From assembly GCF_027922265.1 (NCBI RefSeq), contig NZ_BSFI01000020.1, positions 1-64,000 on the forward strand: a stretch of 64,000 nt of DNA, given 5' to 3'. Source of the stretch: Hansschlegelia plantiphila (lineage in GTDB: Bacteria; Pseudomonadota; Alphaproteobacteria; Rhizobiales; Methylopilaceae). Positions 29,782-39,330 of this stretch are shown here, one piece after another (the first letter of the stretch is position 1; each line of letters begins with the position of its first letter). The notes under the pieces are model-generated. The model worked only from the letters and a program-made list of their open reading frames with translations, was not told the origin of the DNA and did not search any database. The position numbers were made by a program, and so were the translations under genes.

Positions 29782-30800
29782 TTCGCGGGATAATCCTTGG
29801 CTTCCGCCGAGCGGCGGTCGAAGGAGACGGCGTAGGCCGCCGAACGGGCGGCGGGGAACTGATCGTCGGACGTCCTGATCCCGGACGGCAGCACCGTCGG
29901 GTCGAAATTGACGTCGCGGCAGGGGCCGTCGGCCTCGGGCTCTATCTTCTGCGCCACCAGCTTGCCGACCTCGACCGTCTTGCGGCCAGCCGGCCAGGCC
30001 TTGCTCGGATCCGCGGTCGGATCGCCGGGTTCGGCGACGGTGACGGCGAGCGTCCAGCGCGCGGGGCCGGCGGCGATGCGCTCGGCGATCTCCTTTTCCA
30101 GGAAGTCCCGTCCGCGCTTGGGCAGATCCTCCGCGGGGACCGGAACCGGCGTCGCCTCAGGGATGAACGACCAGCGCACGGCGCGGTCCTCGCCGCCTGA
30201 GTCTGTAAAGATGAAGCTGTTCAGGCTGTTATAGCGCTCCTCGGCGTAGCTCGCCGTCCACGGCGCGGACTTGGCCCAGGCGCCGAAGGCCCCGATCTCG
30301 GGATGGGCTGCCGCGAACGCCTTCATGGCGTTCGGGTCCTTCGGCGTCTTCAGAAGCTCGTAGAACGCCTGCGGCGTCGAGACGGGGAAGACCGGCGCGC
30401 TGATCATGGCGCTGCGCCATTCCTGACCGTCGGGCGTCGAGACCTTTATGCTGAGGCCGCGCGCCCGCGCGGTGGCGTCCGGCGCGTTCGGGTCCGGCGT
30501 GCCGAAGTTGAAGCGGCCGACGACCGGGTAGCCGCCGGTCGCGAACACTCGGGCCCTGGAAAGCGCCGCCCCGGCGCCGTTTGCTTCGAACACGCCGGTG
30601 AAGCAGACGCCCTTGGCGTGGTTCCGGCGGTGGCCGGGCGCGGGGCCGCCCGGCGGCGCGAAGGCGTCCACCATCCTGTCGGGCGTCAGCCTGTCGGGCG
30701 AGAGCCAGCCTGCCGTGTAGGCGAAGGCGCCTGCGCCCCCGGCGACGACGAGGCCGATCGCAAGGAACGGCGCGAGGATGGAACGGGCTGGTTCTGCCAA
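29778..30800 (-). CDS. catalase-family peroxidase, membrane-anchored/exported
   Basis: Heme peroxidase of the short catalase-related family. An N-terminal hydrophobic segment (about residues 8-30, LAPFLAIGLVVAGGAGAFAY) targets it to the membrane or periplasm. The core has NHAKGVCFTGVFEANGAG (distal His region), GGYPVVGRFNFGTPDP, ARGLSIKV and RWSFIPEATPVP. The start is uncertain: TTG at 30800 follows GGAG, while the frame extends to a TTG at 30902. It overlaps the cytochrome b561 gene (ATGA), forming a two-gene peroxide-detoxifying unit. Confidence 0.88.
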   Translation of the reverse strand: MAEPARSILAPFLAIGLVVAGGAGAFAYTAGWLSPDRLTPDRMVDAFAPPGGPAPGHRRNHAKGVCFTGVFEANGAGAALSRARVFATGGYPVVGRFNFGTPDPNAPDATARARGLSIKVSTPDGQEWRSAMISAPVFPVSTPQAFYELLKTPKDPNAMKAFAAAHPEIGAFGAWAKSAPWTASYAEERYNSLNSFIFTDSGGEDRAVRWSFIPEATPVPVPAEDLPKRGRDFLEKEIAERIAAGPARWTLAVTVAEPGDPTADPSKAWPAGRKTVEVGKLVAQKIEPEADGPCRDVNFDPTVLPSGIRTSDDQFPAARSAAYAVSFDRRSAEAKDYPAK

Positions 30801-31017
30801 GGAAATCTCCAAGCTCAATTCAGCCCGATCCGGAACGTCGCGGACTTGGCCGTCGGCGTTCCTTACGCAGGCGGCGGCGCGCCTGTTACGGCCCCCCGGC
30901 AATCGAACGTCATTGCCTCATCCTCGTTCGAGACGCGCCGCGGCTGCCGGTGGCCGGAGCGCAAAACCCCTGACATGATCCGGCACGCTGATTCACAGGG
31001 TCATTCTGGAGTTCGTC

Positions 31018-31956
31018 ATGACGGGTCTACGCGCGCTGACGCTGGCTGCGATTCTGGCGGCGACCCCTGTCGCAGCCGAGACGCCTTCGGCGCCTCCCGC
31101 CGCGGCGCAGCCGGTCGACGCCGCTGCGACGCAGGCCACGATCCTCAAGCTCAACGCCTATGTCGCGCTGCTCAACCGCACGCTTCGCGCCTCGGAGTCG
31201 ATCGCGCGTTACGAGAGCTGGGTCCGGAACATGAAATCGGGCCCGACCGGCAAGGAGAGCATCGTCTACGGGCTCTATTCTCTCTACGACGTCTCGGGGG
31301 AGATCGAGAAAGCCAAGGCCGCGATCGCGACGCCGCCCGCGATGCCCGAACTCGACGCAGCCATGCCCGACTATATCGCCGCCTATGAGGCGCTGGCGCC
31401 GATCGTCACCGAAGCCGACGGCTATTACGAGCGGCAGGACTACAAGGACGACAAGATGGCCGGCGGCAAGGCGCTGCACGCGCGCCTCGCTCCGGCGGCG
31501 GCCGCTTTCACCGCCGAACGGGCTAAGATCGACACGCTCCTCGCCGCAGAGAAGGCCAAGGCCGACCTCGCGGAGCTCGCGATGATCGAGCAGGCCGAGG
31601 GTCGCAAGGCCCGCTGGCACGTCGCCAACGTCATGATCCGGGCGCGACAGGCCGTCGGTCTGTTCCCGGACGAGAACAGGCCGGTGGTCGACATGCCGGC
31701 CTTCGAAGCCGCCGTGCTGACCTACGCCGCCGCCGTCAAGGACATGGACGCCTATGCGGCGGCGAATCCGAACTCGTTCTTCGTGTTCGAGTCGCAGCCG
31801 CGATCGTTCCTCGGCAAGCTGCGGGAGTTCCGCGACAAGCTCCAGAAGGCCAAGGGCGACGCGCGCAAGGGCGCGGGCCGGGATCTCACCTGGCTCGTCA
31901 ACGACTACAACATGATGGTCTCGACCTCGGAGACCGCCACCCAGTTCGCGAAATGA
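31018..31956 (+). CDS. DUF3829 exported protein
   Basis: 312-aa exported helical protein. The signal peptide ([20 protein letters not shown]) precedes a region rich in long helices: [40 protein letters not shown] and [21 protein letters not shown] stretches (here [18 protein letters not shown]). These match DUF3829 (YiiG-like lipoproteins) in arrangement, but no lipobox Cys is present. The closing part reads [13 protein letters not shown]. Function is unknown. msrA follows 92 bp downstream. Confidence 0.82.
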   Translation: MTGLRALTLAAILAATPVAAETPSAPPAAAQPVDAAATQATILKLNAYVALLNRTLRASESIARYESWVRNMKSGPTGKESIVYGLYSLYDVSGEIEKAKAAIATPPAMPELDAAMPDYIAAYEALAPIVTEADGYYERQDYKDDKMAGGKALHARLAPAAAAFTAERAKIDTLLAAEKAKADLAELAMIEQAEGRKARWHVANVMIRARQAVGLFPDENRPVVDMPAFEAAVLTYAAAVKDMDAYAAANPNSFFVFESQPRSFLGKLREFRDKLQKAKGDARKGAGRDLTWLVNDYNMMVSTSETATQFAK

Positions 31957-32048
31957 GCGCCCGCGGGGCGGACGGGCCCTCGACCGCCTTTGAAAAGGCT
32001 CCGGCGCATCCCGATATTCCCGTCTCAGACGAACACAGGGAGACGGCG

Positions 32049-32567
32049 ATGACCACCGAACGCGCGATCCTGGCCGGCGGGTGTTTCTGGGGGATGCAGG
32101 ACCTGATCCGCAGGCAGCCCGGCGTGCTCTCCACCCGCGTCGGCTACACCGGCGGCGACGTGCCGAACGCCACCTACCGCAATCACGGCACGCACGCCGA
32201 GGCGATCGAGATCACCTTCGATCCGAACGTCACCAGCTTCCGCCGGATGCTCGAGTTCTTCTTCCAGATCCACGATCCGACCACGCCGAACCGCCAAGGC
32301 AACGACCGCGGCCTGAGCTACCGTTCCGCGATCTTCTATCTCGACGACGAGCAGAAGCGCGTCGCCGAGGAGACGATCGCCGACGTGAACGCCTCCGGCC
32401 TGTGGCCGGGCAAGGTGGTGACCGAGGTCGCCGCGGCGGGCCCCTTTTGGGAGGCTGAGCCCGAGCACCAGGATTATCTCGAGCGAATCCCGGACGGCTA
32501 CACCTGCCACTTCATCCGCCCGAACTGGCGGCTCCCGAGCCGCGAAGAGGCGCGACGCGCAAGCTGA
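32049..32567 (+). CDS. msrA: peptide-methionine (S)-S-oxide reductase
   Basis: Repairs oxidised methionine (S-sulfoxide). The 172-aa protein has the catalytic motif [14 protein letters not shown] near the N-terminus, [22 protein letters not shown], and [21 protein letters not shown] sequence (here [17 protein letters not shown]). It lacks an N-terminal extension, so it is cytoplasmic. The start is ATG 32049 ([11 protein letters not shown]); the frame extends upstream but into the previous gene. Confidence 0.95.
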   Translation: MTTERAILAGGCFWGMQDLIRRQPGVLSTRVGYTGGDVPNATYRNHGTHAEAIEITFDPNVTSFRRMLEFFFQIHDPTTPNRQGNDRGLSYRSAIFYLDDEQKRVAEETIADVNASGLWPGKVVTEVAAAGPFWEAEPEHQDYLERIPDGYTCHFIRPNWRLPSREEARRAS

Positions 32568-32663
32568 AGAACCGAATTAGCGCGGCGTCCGGGCGTCACG
32601 CGCCGGGGCGCTGCGATACGCTCGACCATGCGGACGAGGCCTGCCGCCGGCGCCCGCTCTCGG

Positions 32664-33365
32664 TCACCTCTCGCGCGTCTTCACCGCATACCGCAGCCGC
32701 ACCACGCCGCCCTTCGCCTCGCATGAGGCGAGGATCAGTTCGAGGCGGTTCGCAAGCCCATCCTCGCCCGCCTCGAAGATCGCGCGCTCGCCCGTTATGC
32801 CGTTGATCGAGGGCCAGATCAGCACGACCACCTCGTCGACGAGGCCCGCCTTCAGAAAGGCGCCGTTCACGCCGCCGCCGCCCTCAAGCAGCAGCTTCCT
32901 GACGCCGAGCTCCTCCGCCAGAACCTCGAGAGCGGCGCCCAAGTCGATTTCCGGGCCGTTCGACACGACATAGGACACGCCGTCAGCCGCAAGCTCCGCG
33001 AGGTGGCTGTCGGAGACCCCGGAGGCTAGCAGCACGACGACGTGCTCGCCGCCGATATCGGCCTTGTCGAAGTGCAGCTTTCCTGCGGGATCGACGATCA
33101 CGGCGTAGCCGTCGGCGTCGCGCTTCGCGAAGTTGTGGGGCGGTAGTGGCGTGTCGAACGTCGCAGGCGGATGGGGCTTCGCCTTCGACATCTCTGCGCC
33201 GGTGACGCGGCCTATGATCCAGCCATCGCCGGCGAGCTCGTCATGCGCCGCCTCGAAGGCCGCGCCCCGCGCCTTGATTTCGGCCGCAGCCCCCTCGCCG
33301 GAGCGGCCTGAACCGAGCCGCCCGTCGATTGAGGACAGCATGAGGCAGATGATTTGGGGCTTCAC
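32664..33365 (-). CDS. RibD C-terminal-like / dihydrofolate-reductase-fold reductase
   Basis: 233-aa pyrimidine/pterin reductase-fold protein. MKPQIICLMLSSIDGRLG opens the fold, WIIGRVTGAEMS follows, and the NADPH loop LLLEGGGGVNGAFLKAGLVDE is the RibD-C signature. There is no deaminase domain. Such stand-alone proteins may reduce flavin precursors, pterins or other substrates. In a methylotroph a pterin-linked role is conceivable, but nothing in the neighbourhood supports it. Confidence 0.85.
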   Translation of the reverse strand: MKPQIICLMLSSIDGRLGSGRSGEGAAAEIKARGAAFEAAHDELAGDGWIIGRVTGAEMSKAKPHPPATFDTPLPPHNFAKRDADGYAVIVDPAGKLHFDKADIGGEHVVVLLASGVSDSHLAELAADGVSYVVSNGPEIDLGAALEVLAEELGVRKLLLEGGGGVNGAFLKAGLVDEVVVLIWPSINGITGERAIFEAGEDGLANRLELILASCEAKGGVVRLRYAVKTRER

Positions 33366-33486
33366 CGGGCGACTCCGTTCGAGGGCCGCCGGAGGATGAA
33401 GGCGGCTCAGGCGCGGAGCTAGCGCGCGACCGTCCCCAAGGCGAGCCCGGTAGCGGCTCCTGGCCCGCTCGTGCTACCCCGCCCGA

Positions 33487-34392
33487 ATGTCACGTCTCTA
33501 TGTCGTTCTCGACGTCTTCACCGACCGCCCCCTCGCCGGGAATCCGCTCGCCGTGGTGCTCGACGCCTCGGGGCTCGACACCGCGGGCATGCAGAGCATA
33601 GCCCGCGAGTTCAACGTGTCGGAAACCGTATTCCTGCTTCCGGCCGAGAACGAGCGCGCAAAAGCCCGGCTGAGGATTTTCATGCCGTCGAAGGAGTTGC
33701 CCTTCGCCGGACATCCGACGGTCGGAACTGCAGTGCTGCTCGGCCTGATGGACGCGGTGGCTGGCAAGGGACGCGAGAGCGCGTTCGAGGTCGAAGAGGC
33801 GGTCGGGGCTGTCGCATGCCGGACCCGGGCGACGGGCAAACGCTCGGGCGTCGCGACGTTCACGCTGCCCAGATTGCCGGAGCCCGCGGGGCCCCCGCCG
33901 GACGTCTTAGCCGTGGCGACGGCGCTCGGGCTCGACGCCGCCGACATCGGAATCGATTGTCACGAGATCTCCCGGTTCACTGCGGGCAATCAGTTCTGCT
34001 GCGTCCCCGTGCGCAGCCTCGACGCGCTCAGCCACGTGAAGGCGGATGAGCTCCGCTGGGCGGAGACGTTCGCGGCCGCCGGCGATCTCGGCGCTTTCAT
34101 CTATACGCGCGAGACCGGCGATTCCTCCCTCACCTTCCGGGCGCGGATGCTTGAGCCCAGTATGGGGGAGGATCCGGCGACGGGGTCCGCAGTCGCAGCC
34201 TTCGCCGGCGCCATAATGGCGTTCGAGCGGCCAGGCGACGGCGAGCACGCTCTGCGGATCGGCCAAGGTTACGAGATGGGTCGGCCGAGCGTCGTGGAGC
34301 TCGAGCTGACCGTCTCCAGCGGGGCGCTAACCTCCGCCACGATCGGCGGCGCGGCGGTGGTCGTCGCCGAAGGATCGCTGTTCCTGCCATAG
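33487..34392 (+). CDS. PhzF family isomerase/epimerase-like protein
   Basis: 301-aa protein with the two-lobed diaminopimelate-epimerase fold. The start YVVLDVFTDRPLAGNPLAVV and the following FNVSETVFLLPAE with FMPSKELPFAGHPTVGTA are the PhzF signature, including the catalytic Glu. The second lobe has MLEPSMGEDPATGSAVAAFA. Despite the phenazine name, most members act in unknown pathways; no phenazine genes are present. Confidence 0.93.
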   Translation: MSRLYVVLDVFTDRPLAGNPLAVVLDASGLDTAGMQSIAREFNVSETVFLLPAENERAKARLRIFMPSKELPFAGHPTVGTAVLLGLMDAVAGKGRESAFEVEEAVGAVACRTRATGKRSGVATFTLPRLPEPAGPPPDVLAVATALGLDAADIGIDCHEISRFTAGNQFCCVPVRSLDALSHVKADELRWAETFAAAGDLGAFIYTRETGDSSLTFRARMLEPSMGEDPATGSAVAAFAGAIMAFERPGDGEHALRIGQGYEMGRPSVVELELTVSSGALTSATIGGAAVVVAEGSLFLP

Positions 34393-34849
34393 CGTTCGAC
34401 GGGTCGCGCCGCCCGGAAGGATGTTCGCCCGCCGGGCACGGCCGCGGCGGCGCGTCTTATGCAAGGCTACCGAAGTCGTCGACGGCGCGATGTGACGTCA
34501 AATCCGACGGGCGCGCTGTGACGAAACGCCTCGTCTGATGCAGACGGCTTAGTTTTGCCGTGAATACGTCCCCCGTAAAGGTCTCGAACCTTAGGTCCTC
34601 ACCTGTTCTGGCGTCGTGGGACGCGCGGGCATTTACCTTGAGCGCCCTCGACCACCGGTGTCGCCCGAGCGCCCCGTATTCGCGCCTCGGTTGTCAGCGC
34701 AACTACTGGCGGCTCGCTGACGGCGCCCTGCGGCGGCGGCTAATCTCCACCGATTCCATGCGGCTGCGACGAAGATGTACAAATAACATCTTGCATTTTT
34801 CGTCGAAACGCATCACCTGTATTTTACAGCCTAATTGAGAGAATCAAAA
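34393..34849. other. intergenic region and AT-rich mucR leader
   Basis: About 457 bases with no gene. The last 80 bases before mucR are markedly AT-rich (TACAAATAACATCTTGCATT, then CTGTATTTTACAGC). TGTATTTTACA is near-palindromic. MucR/Ros proteins bind AT-rich sites and often repress their own promoters, so autoregulation here is likely (inference). Confidence 0.5.
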
Positions 34850-35302
34850 ATGAACGAAGAGATCGATCACGTCGCCCTCACCGCCGACGTTGTAAGCGCT
34901 TATGTCAGCAACAATTCGGTAGCGACTGGCGATCTTCCGGCGCTCATCCAGTCGGTGCACGCCGCTCTGACCGGGGTGGCTACGGGCAAGGTCGAAGCGC
35001 CTGTCGAAGAATTGAAGCCGGCTGTGCCGCTGAAGAAGTCGGTGACGCCCGACTTCATCATCTGCCTGGAAGACGGCAAGAAGTTCAAGTCGCTCAAGCG
35101 TCATCTGCGCACCGCCTACGACATGACGCCGGAAGATTACCGCGCCAAGTGGGGCCTCGCCGCCGACTATCCGATGGTCGCGCCGAACTATGCTTCCGCG
35201 CGCTCGGAACTCGCCAAGAAGATGGGCCTCGGCCAGCAGCGCGCCAAGGCGGCGGTCGCCGCTCCGACGCCTGCGAAGCGCGGCCGCAAAGCCGCCGCCT
35301 GA
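34850..35302 (+). CDS. mucR: MucR/Ros family transcriptional regulator
   Basis: 150-aa H-NS-like DNA-binding regulator of exopolysaccharide, motility and cell-surface genes in alphaproteobacteria. The N-terminal oligomerisation region is about 10-45. The zinc-finger-like domain reads [20 protein letters not shown], then [20 protein letters not shown]. The expected Cys, Asp and first His ligands are present, but the last His of the Ros finger is replaced (TAY rather than THY/THH). Start ATG 34850 after GAGAGAATC. A strong terminator follows. Confidence 0.94.
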   Translation: MNEEIDHVALTADVVSAYVSNNSVATGDLPALIQSVHAALTGVATGKVEAPVEELKPAVPLKKSVTPDFIICLEDGKKFKSLKRHLRTAYDMTPEDYRAKWGLAADYPMVAPNYASARSELAKKMGLGQQRAKAAVAAPTPAKRGRKAAA

Positions 35303-35325
35303 TTAAGGCTTCGCTCCAGGAAAAA

Positions 35326-35352
35326 AGCCCGGCGTCGAGCCGGGCTTTTTTT
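35326..35352 (+). terminator. rho-independent terminator of mucR
   Basis: Perfect 8-bp GC stem AGCCCGGC/GCCGGGCT (35326-35333 with 35339-35346), five-base loop, followed by seven T. Preceded by an A run, so it could also serve the convergent transporter gene. Confidence 0.9.
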
Positions 35353-35386
35353 ATTGTTTGGCCGCAGAGCCGCGGATCTGGTTCGT

Positions 35387-36682
35387 TCAGTCCATCGCTG
35401 ACACGCGCTTTGTGTCGCGCATGCGGGCGTAGACCAGCAGCGACAGGAAGATCACGCCCGAAAGATAGTAGTAGAACCATTGCTCGTGGCCCTGGCTCTT
35501 GAACCAGAGCGCGATGGCAGGCGCCGTTCCGCCGAAGATCGACACCGTCAGCGCATATGGCAAGGCGACGCCGGTGGCGCGTATCGAGGTCGGAAAGAGC
35601 TCCGCTTTTACGACCGCGTTGATCGAGGTGTAGCCCGCTGTGAACACCCAGGCGCCGGAGATCAGCAGAAAGGCGACGAAGGGCGACTTGGTCTGGGCGA
35701 GCAGCGTCAGGATCGGAACCGTCAGCAGCGTGCCCGCGACGCCGAAGAAGATCAGCAACGGCTTGCGCCCGATCCGGTCCGACAGAGCCCCGTAGACGGG
35801 CTGGAGCACCGAGGCGAAGATCAGTGAGGCCGCGATGACATAGGTCGTGGTTATCGGCGACAGCCCGACCGTCTGCCGCACAAAGGTCTGCATGTAGGTC
35901 GTGAAGGTGTAGAACGCCGCCGTGCCTCCCGCGGTCAGCCCGATCACGATCATGATCTCACGCGGATATTTGAGCAGGCCGCGCAGCGATGTGTCCCTCG
36001 ACGTCTGCACCTTTTTCGCCTCGAGGAACGCTTCGGTCTCGTACATGTTGCGACGCATGAGCATCGCGACAATCGCCAGCACCGCGCCGATCGCGAATGG
36101 GATGCGCCACCCCCAGTCGACGAGCTGCTCGTGAGTGAGGAACACCGTCTGGAGCAGCAACAGCACAAAGATCGCGGTGAGCTGGCCGCCAATCAGCGTG
36201 ACGTACTGGAAGCTCGAGTAGAAGCCCCGCCGCTCGGGCGTCGCGATTTCGCTGAGATAGGTCGCGCTGGCGCCGTACTCGCCGCCGAGGCTGAGGCCTT
36301 CCACGATGCGGGCGATCGCGAGCATCACGGGCGCCACGAAGCCGATCGTGGCGTAAGTTGGCGTGCAGGCGATGATCAGAGAGCCGCAGCACATCATCAG
36401 CACTGAGATCATGAGCGATAGCCGCCGGCCGTAACGGTCGGCGATATAGCCGAACAGCCAGCCGCCGAGCGGCCTGACGATGAAGCCGGCGGCGAACAGC
36501 GTGGCTGCGTTCAGCTGCTGGACGACCGGATCGCTATTGGGGAAGAACGCCGGCGCGAAATACAGTGCGAACGCCGTGTAGGCGTAGAAGTCGTACCACT
36601 CGACGAGATTACCTATAGATCCGATGAATATCGCTTTGACGCGGGACTTAGCGTCGGTAGGGCCGGAAGTCGTGGCATCCAT
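35387..36682 (-). CDS. MFS transporter, metabolite:H+ symporter (KgtP/ProP-like)
   Basis: 431-aa inner-membrane carrier with 12 predicted helices. GNLVEWYDFYAYTAFALYFA in the first helix, RPLGGWLFGYIADRYGRRLS (loop 2-3 signature) and EGLSLGGEYGASATYLSE are typical of the MHS subfamily that imports dicarboxylates (2-oxoglutarate), proline/betaine or similar with protons. The cytoplasmic loop 8-9 motif is ALSDRIGRKPLL. The exact substrate is uncertain; the sequence looks nearest to alpha-ketoglutarate permease. Confidence 0.88.
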   Translation of the reverse strand: MDATTSGPTDAKSRVKAIFIGSIGNLVEWYDFYAYTAFALYFAPAFFPNSDPVVQQLNAATLFAAGFIVRPLGGWLFGYIADRYGRRLSLMISVLMMCCGSLIIACTPTYATIGFVAPVMLAIARIVEGLSLGGEYGASATYLSEIATPERRGFYSSFQYVTLIGGQLTAIFVLLLLQTVFLTHEQLVDWGWRIPFAIGAVLAIVAMLMRRNMYETEAFLEAKKVQTSRDTSLRGLLKYPREIMIVIGLTAGGTAAFYTFTTYMQTFVRQTVGLSPITTTYVIAASLIFASVLQPVYGALSDRIGRKPLLIFFGVAGTLLTVPILTLLAQTKSPFVAFLLISGAWVFTAGYTSINAVVKAELFPTSIRATGVALPYALTVSIFGGTAPAIALWFKSQGHEQWFYYYLSGVIFLSLLVYARMRDTKRVSAMD

Positions 36683-36843
36683 ATCGTCGATCCAGTTTAC
36701 GCGGAACTATCGACGCGCCGAGCACTTATATTGCACTGCAGCATGCCGATCGGGGACGACAAAGATGACACCACTTCAGGTCAACTGACAACTTATCGTG
36801 ACCGCCCCGGAGGCGAAGCCCAATCGGACCTCGGCTCGCGCCT

Positions 36844-37274
36844 TCAGTTTTGCGCCGGCGATGCAACGTCCGCGTTGATCGCCGTCGGGTCCATCCAAAT
36901 CACCTCCCGGATATGGGCGTCGGGATCCTCATCGCTTCGGGCGTATATGAAGCCGAAATCCTGGATCGGCGAGGGATCGGCCACGCCGCCGGCGGCGCCG
37001 GCCCTGTCGACCGTCGTGTCGACCGCCTCGCGGCTGTCCTCGGACACACAGATCAGCGCCTGCGCCGTCGTCTTCGCGTCCACGATCGCCTTCGTCGTGA
37101 ACTGGCGGAACGTTTCGTGCGTCAGGAGCTGGCGTGGATGGTGTCCGAGAACACCATGCAGGAACGGCTGTGTCGTCGCAGAACCGCTCGTTCTTGCGCG
37201 CCGAGGGCCTCGTAGAAGGCGGTCGACCGCGCGAGATCGCTGACGGGCAGATTGACGAAGATCGGTTTTGACAT
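36844..37274 (-). pseudogene. frameshifted VOC-family (glyoxalase/bleomycin-resistance-like) gene
   Basis: From ATG 37274 the frame reads MSKPIFVNLPVSDLARSTAF, then YEALGAQ. The family-like text continues only by switching frames: RKNERFCDDTAV in one, CMVFSDTIHA in the first, then QLLTHETFRQFTTKAIVDAK in another, ending PSPIQDFGFIYARS and IREVIWMDPTAI. Together they give one complete single-module VOC protein of about 140 aa, broken by about three small indels. Either a decayed gene or a cluster of sequence errors. Confidence 0.8.
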
Positions 37275-37346
37275 CTGCGGGCTCCTCCCCTTCGCTTCGT
37301 TCAAGGGCAATATCGAAGCGCCGAAACCGATATCGGGAATGAGAAA

Positions 37347-37754
37347 TTGCGGACAGCGGACCATCGAAGCCCGAATCTGGACGAGATAGACCGCCTTTTC
37401 GAACGGTTGGCCGCTTCGCCCTTCCGCAGCCGGTTCAGGCTTGGCCCGGGCGAGCGCGACTATCTGGCGAAGAAAGGGAGGTCGACCGTCTCCGACCATG
37501 CGGCGGATTTCGTCGCCCGCCGCTTGGCCCCTTCCAAGCCCCGAAACGACGGAAAGCAGACGCCATTCCGCGGGCATCCCGTCTTCATAGCCCAGCACGC
37601 GACGGCGACCTGCTGCCGGGGATGCCTCGCCAAATGGCACGGGCTGCAGCCGGGGCGGCCGCTGGAGGACTTTGAGCAGAAGCGGATTGTCGCGGCCATC
37701 ATGCGCTGGCTCGAAAGCCAGCAACGCCCGCCGCCGGCGGAGCGGGAGAACTGA
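37347..37754 (+). CDS. DUF4186 family protein
   Basis: 135-aa cytoplasmic protein matching DUF4186: LFERLAASPFRSRFRLGPGE, GKQTPFRGHPVFIAQHATAT, then CCRGCLAKWHG with a Cys cluster and His residues that could bind a metal. The function of the family is unknown. The apparent start is TTG 37347 with a weak GGGA upstream. Divergent from the VOC pseudogene. Confidence 0.85.
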   Translation: MRTADHRSPNLDEIDRLFERLAASPFRSRFRLGPGERDYLAKKGRSTVSDHAADFVARRLAPSKPRNDGKQTPFRGHPVFIAQHATATCCRGCLAKWHGLQPGRPLEDFEQKRIVAAIMRWLESQQRPPPAEREN

Positions 37755-37789
37755 TCCCCTGCTCGCGCCGCCGCCCCCCATCGGGTCAG

Positions 37790-38134
37790 TCAGTCGACCA
37801 TGGTCTTGCCGCCGTCCCCGGCCTTGTCGGACTTCACCGCCTGGGACTGGTAGGCTAGCAGCCCGTCCTTCCCGATCACCGCTTTGTCGCCGGTTACGGC
37901 GGACAGACCGTAGCCGCTGGTTGTAAGGCGGAGCTCGCAGCCATTGGGACAGTCGAGTTTCATGGACTTCCCGGCCTCGATCTTGGTCTTCGGCTCGTCG
38001 ACGCCGTGGTCGACCACGACTTCATGAGTCTTGTCGCTCTGGTTCGTAACGGTGACCGCAAGGGCGGGCGCCGCCGACAGCAACGCCAAAGCGACTCCCG
38101 CCGCGGTAAGTCCGGCAAAGTCTTTCGTCCTCAT
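37790..38134 (-). CDS. small exported protein, unknown function
   Basis: 114-aa protein from ATG 38134. A clear signal peptide (FAGLTAAGVALALLSAAPALA) is followed by a beta-rich mature part: VTVTNQSDKTHEVVVDHGVD, KLDCPNGCELRLTTSGYG and IGKDGLLAYQSQAV. Two cysteines (CPNGC) could form a disulfide. No family recognised. GAGAGGTTGGG lies upstream of the ATG as a ribosome-binding site. Not obviously linked to its neighbours. Confidence 0.7.
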   Translation of the reverse strand: MRTKDFAGLTAAGVALALLSAAPALAVTVTNQSDKTHEVVVDHGVDEPKTKIEAGKSMKLDCPNGCELRLTTSGYGLSAVTGDKAVIGKDGLLAYQSQAVKSDKAGDGGKTMVD

Positions 38135-38479
38135 CCCAACCTCTCCTCGCAAGCGTTTCTCAACAGTTTTATCGATGCCGCTCGTGTAGCGCCGGCCTTC
38201 CGGCCGCAACGGGGCACGACAATTGACTTGGAAGGGCGCGCGTCGACCGCAACGGGCTCTATGATCTTGTGATATCGGCTCGCTTTTTACTGACGAAGCC
38301 GTGATCGAGCCCCCCGAGGGACGCCGCGCTCGCCGTCCGCTTTAACGGACGCATGCTATCTGCAAGGAATTATCCCCGATTTAGGTTTTTTATCACGCAA
38401 TCTTCTAGGACTATTATCTCTTCATGCCCGATGGTCGGTGCGGGCAGGACTTTCCGGCGTCATTGCGCTATTGACGGCC
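38135..38479. other. intergenic region with AT-rich promoter-like tract
   Basis: 345 bases between divergent genes. An AT-rich tract (about 38365-38420) contains GGACTATTATCTCTTC (38408-38423), closely like GGACTATTATTCTTCTC at 45055-45071. It lies about 60-70 bases before the hydroxypyruvate isomerase-like gene and probably includes its promoter. Confidence 0.45.
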
Positions 38480-39259
38480 ATGCCTCGCTTTGCAGCCAAT
38501 CTGACGCTGATGTTCGGCGAACGCCCGTTCCTCGACCGCTTCGCCGCCGCGGCTGAGGCGGGGTTTGGGGCCGTTGAGTTTCTCTTCCCCTATGAGCACC
38601 CGCCGGAGACGATCGCGGACCGGCTTCGCGAGAACCAGCTGACGCTTGCGCTGTTCAATGCGCCGCCAGGCGATTGGGCGGCGGGCGACCGCGGCCTGGC
38701 GTGCCTCCCCGCCCGTTCAGTCGAATTCCGGTCGAGCGTCGAACATGCGGTCACCTACGCCCGGGCGATCGGCGCGACAAAACTGCACGTTATGGCGGGA
38801 ATCGCCCCGCCCGACGACAGGGCGGCGTCGAACGCCTATCGCGAGTCCCTGCGCTTCGCCTGCGACCGAGCGGGCGACGCAGATCTCGATGTGCTGATCG
38901 AGCCTCTGAACGGGCGCGACATGCCGGGCTACCATCTCGCAGACTTCAACCGCGCCGCCGATCTGATCGCAGAGCTCGCGCTCCCGAACCTGAAGCTCCA
39001 GTTCGACGTCTATCACCGGCAGATCATGCACGGCGATGTGCTCACGGGGCTGCAGACACTGGCGCCGATCATCGGCCACGTTCAGATCGCGTCCGTGCCC
39101 CGACGCGGCGAACCGAACACCGGAGAGTTGAACGACACTGCGATTTTCGACGCGCTCGACCGGCTTGGCTATAGCGGGTTCGTCGGCTGCGAATATCGCC
39201 CGGTCGGCTCGACCGAGGAAGGCCTCGGCTGGTTCGCGCTCTATCGGAACCGCGGCTGA
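38480..39259 (+). CDS. hyi: hydroxypyruvate isomerase-family TIM-barrel protein
   Basis: Sugar-phosphate isomerase/epimerase fold, 259 aa, interconverting hydroxypyruvate and tartronate semialdehyde or acting on related sugar acids. The start is MPRFAANLTLMFGERPFLDR at ATG 38480. FGAVEFLFPYEHP, YARAIGATKLHVMAGI, DVLIEPLNGRDMPGYHL and LKLQFDVYHRQIMHGD carry the metal-binding Glu, Asp and His of the barrel. In a serine-cycle methylotroph it could touch hydroxypyruvate metabolism (inference). No glyoxylate genes are adjacent. Confidence 0.88.
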   Translation: MPRFAANLTLMFGERPFLDRFAAAAEAGFGAVEFLFPYEHPPETIADRLRENQLTLALFNAPPGDWAAGDRGLACLPARSVEFRSSVEHAVTYARAIGATKLHVMAGIAPPDDRAASNAYRESLRFACDRAGDADLDVLIEPLNGRDMPGYHLADFNRAADLIAELALPNLKLQFDVYHRQIMHGDVLTGLQTLAPIIGHVQIASVPRRGEPNTGELNDTAIFDALDRLGYSGFVGCEYRPVGSTEEGLGWFALYRNRG

Positions 39260-39330
39260 GCCCACCGGCGCTCACATCTCCCGCCGACTCGCGCTAGAAG
39301 GCTCCCTCCACTCGTCGTCGGACGGTCCTC

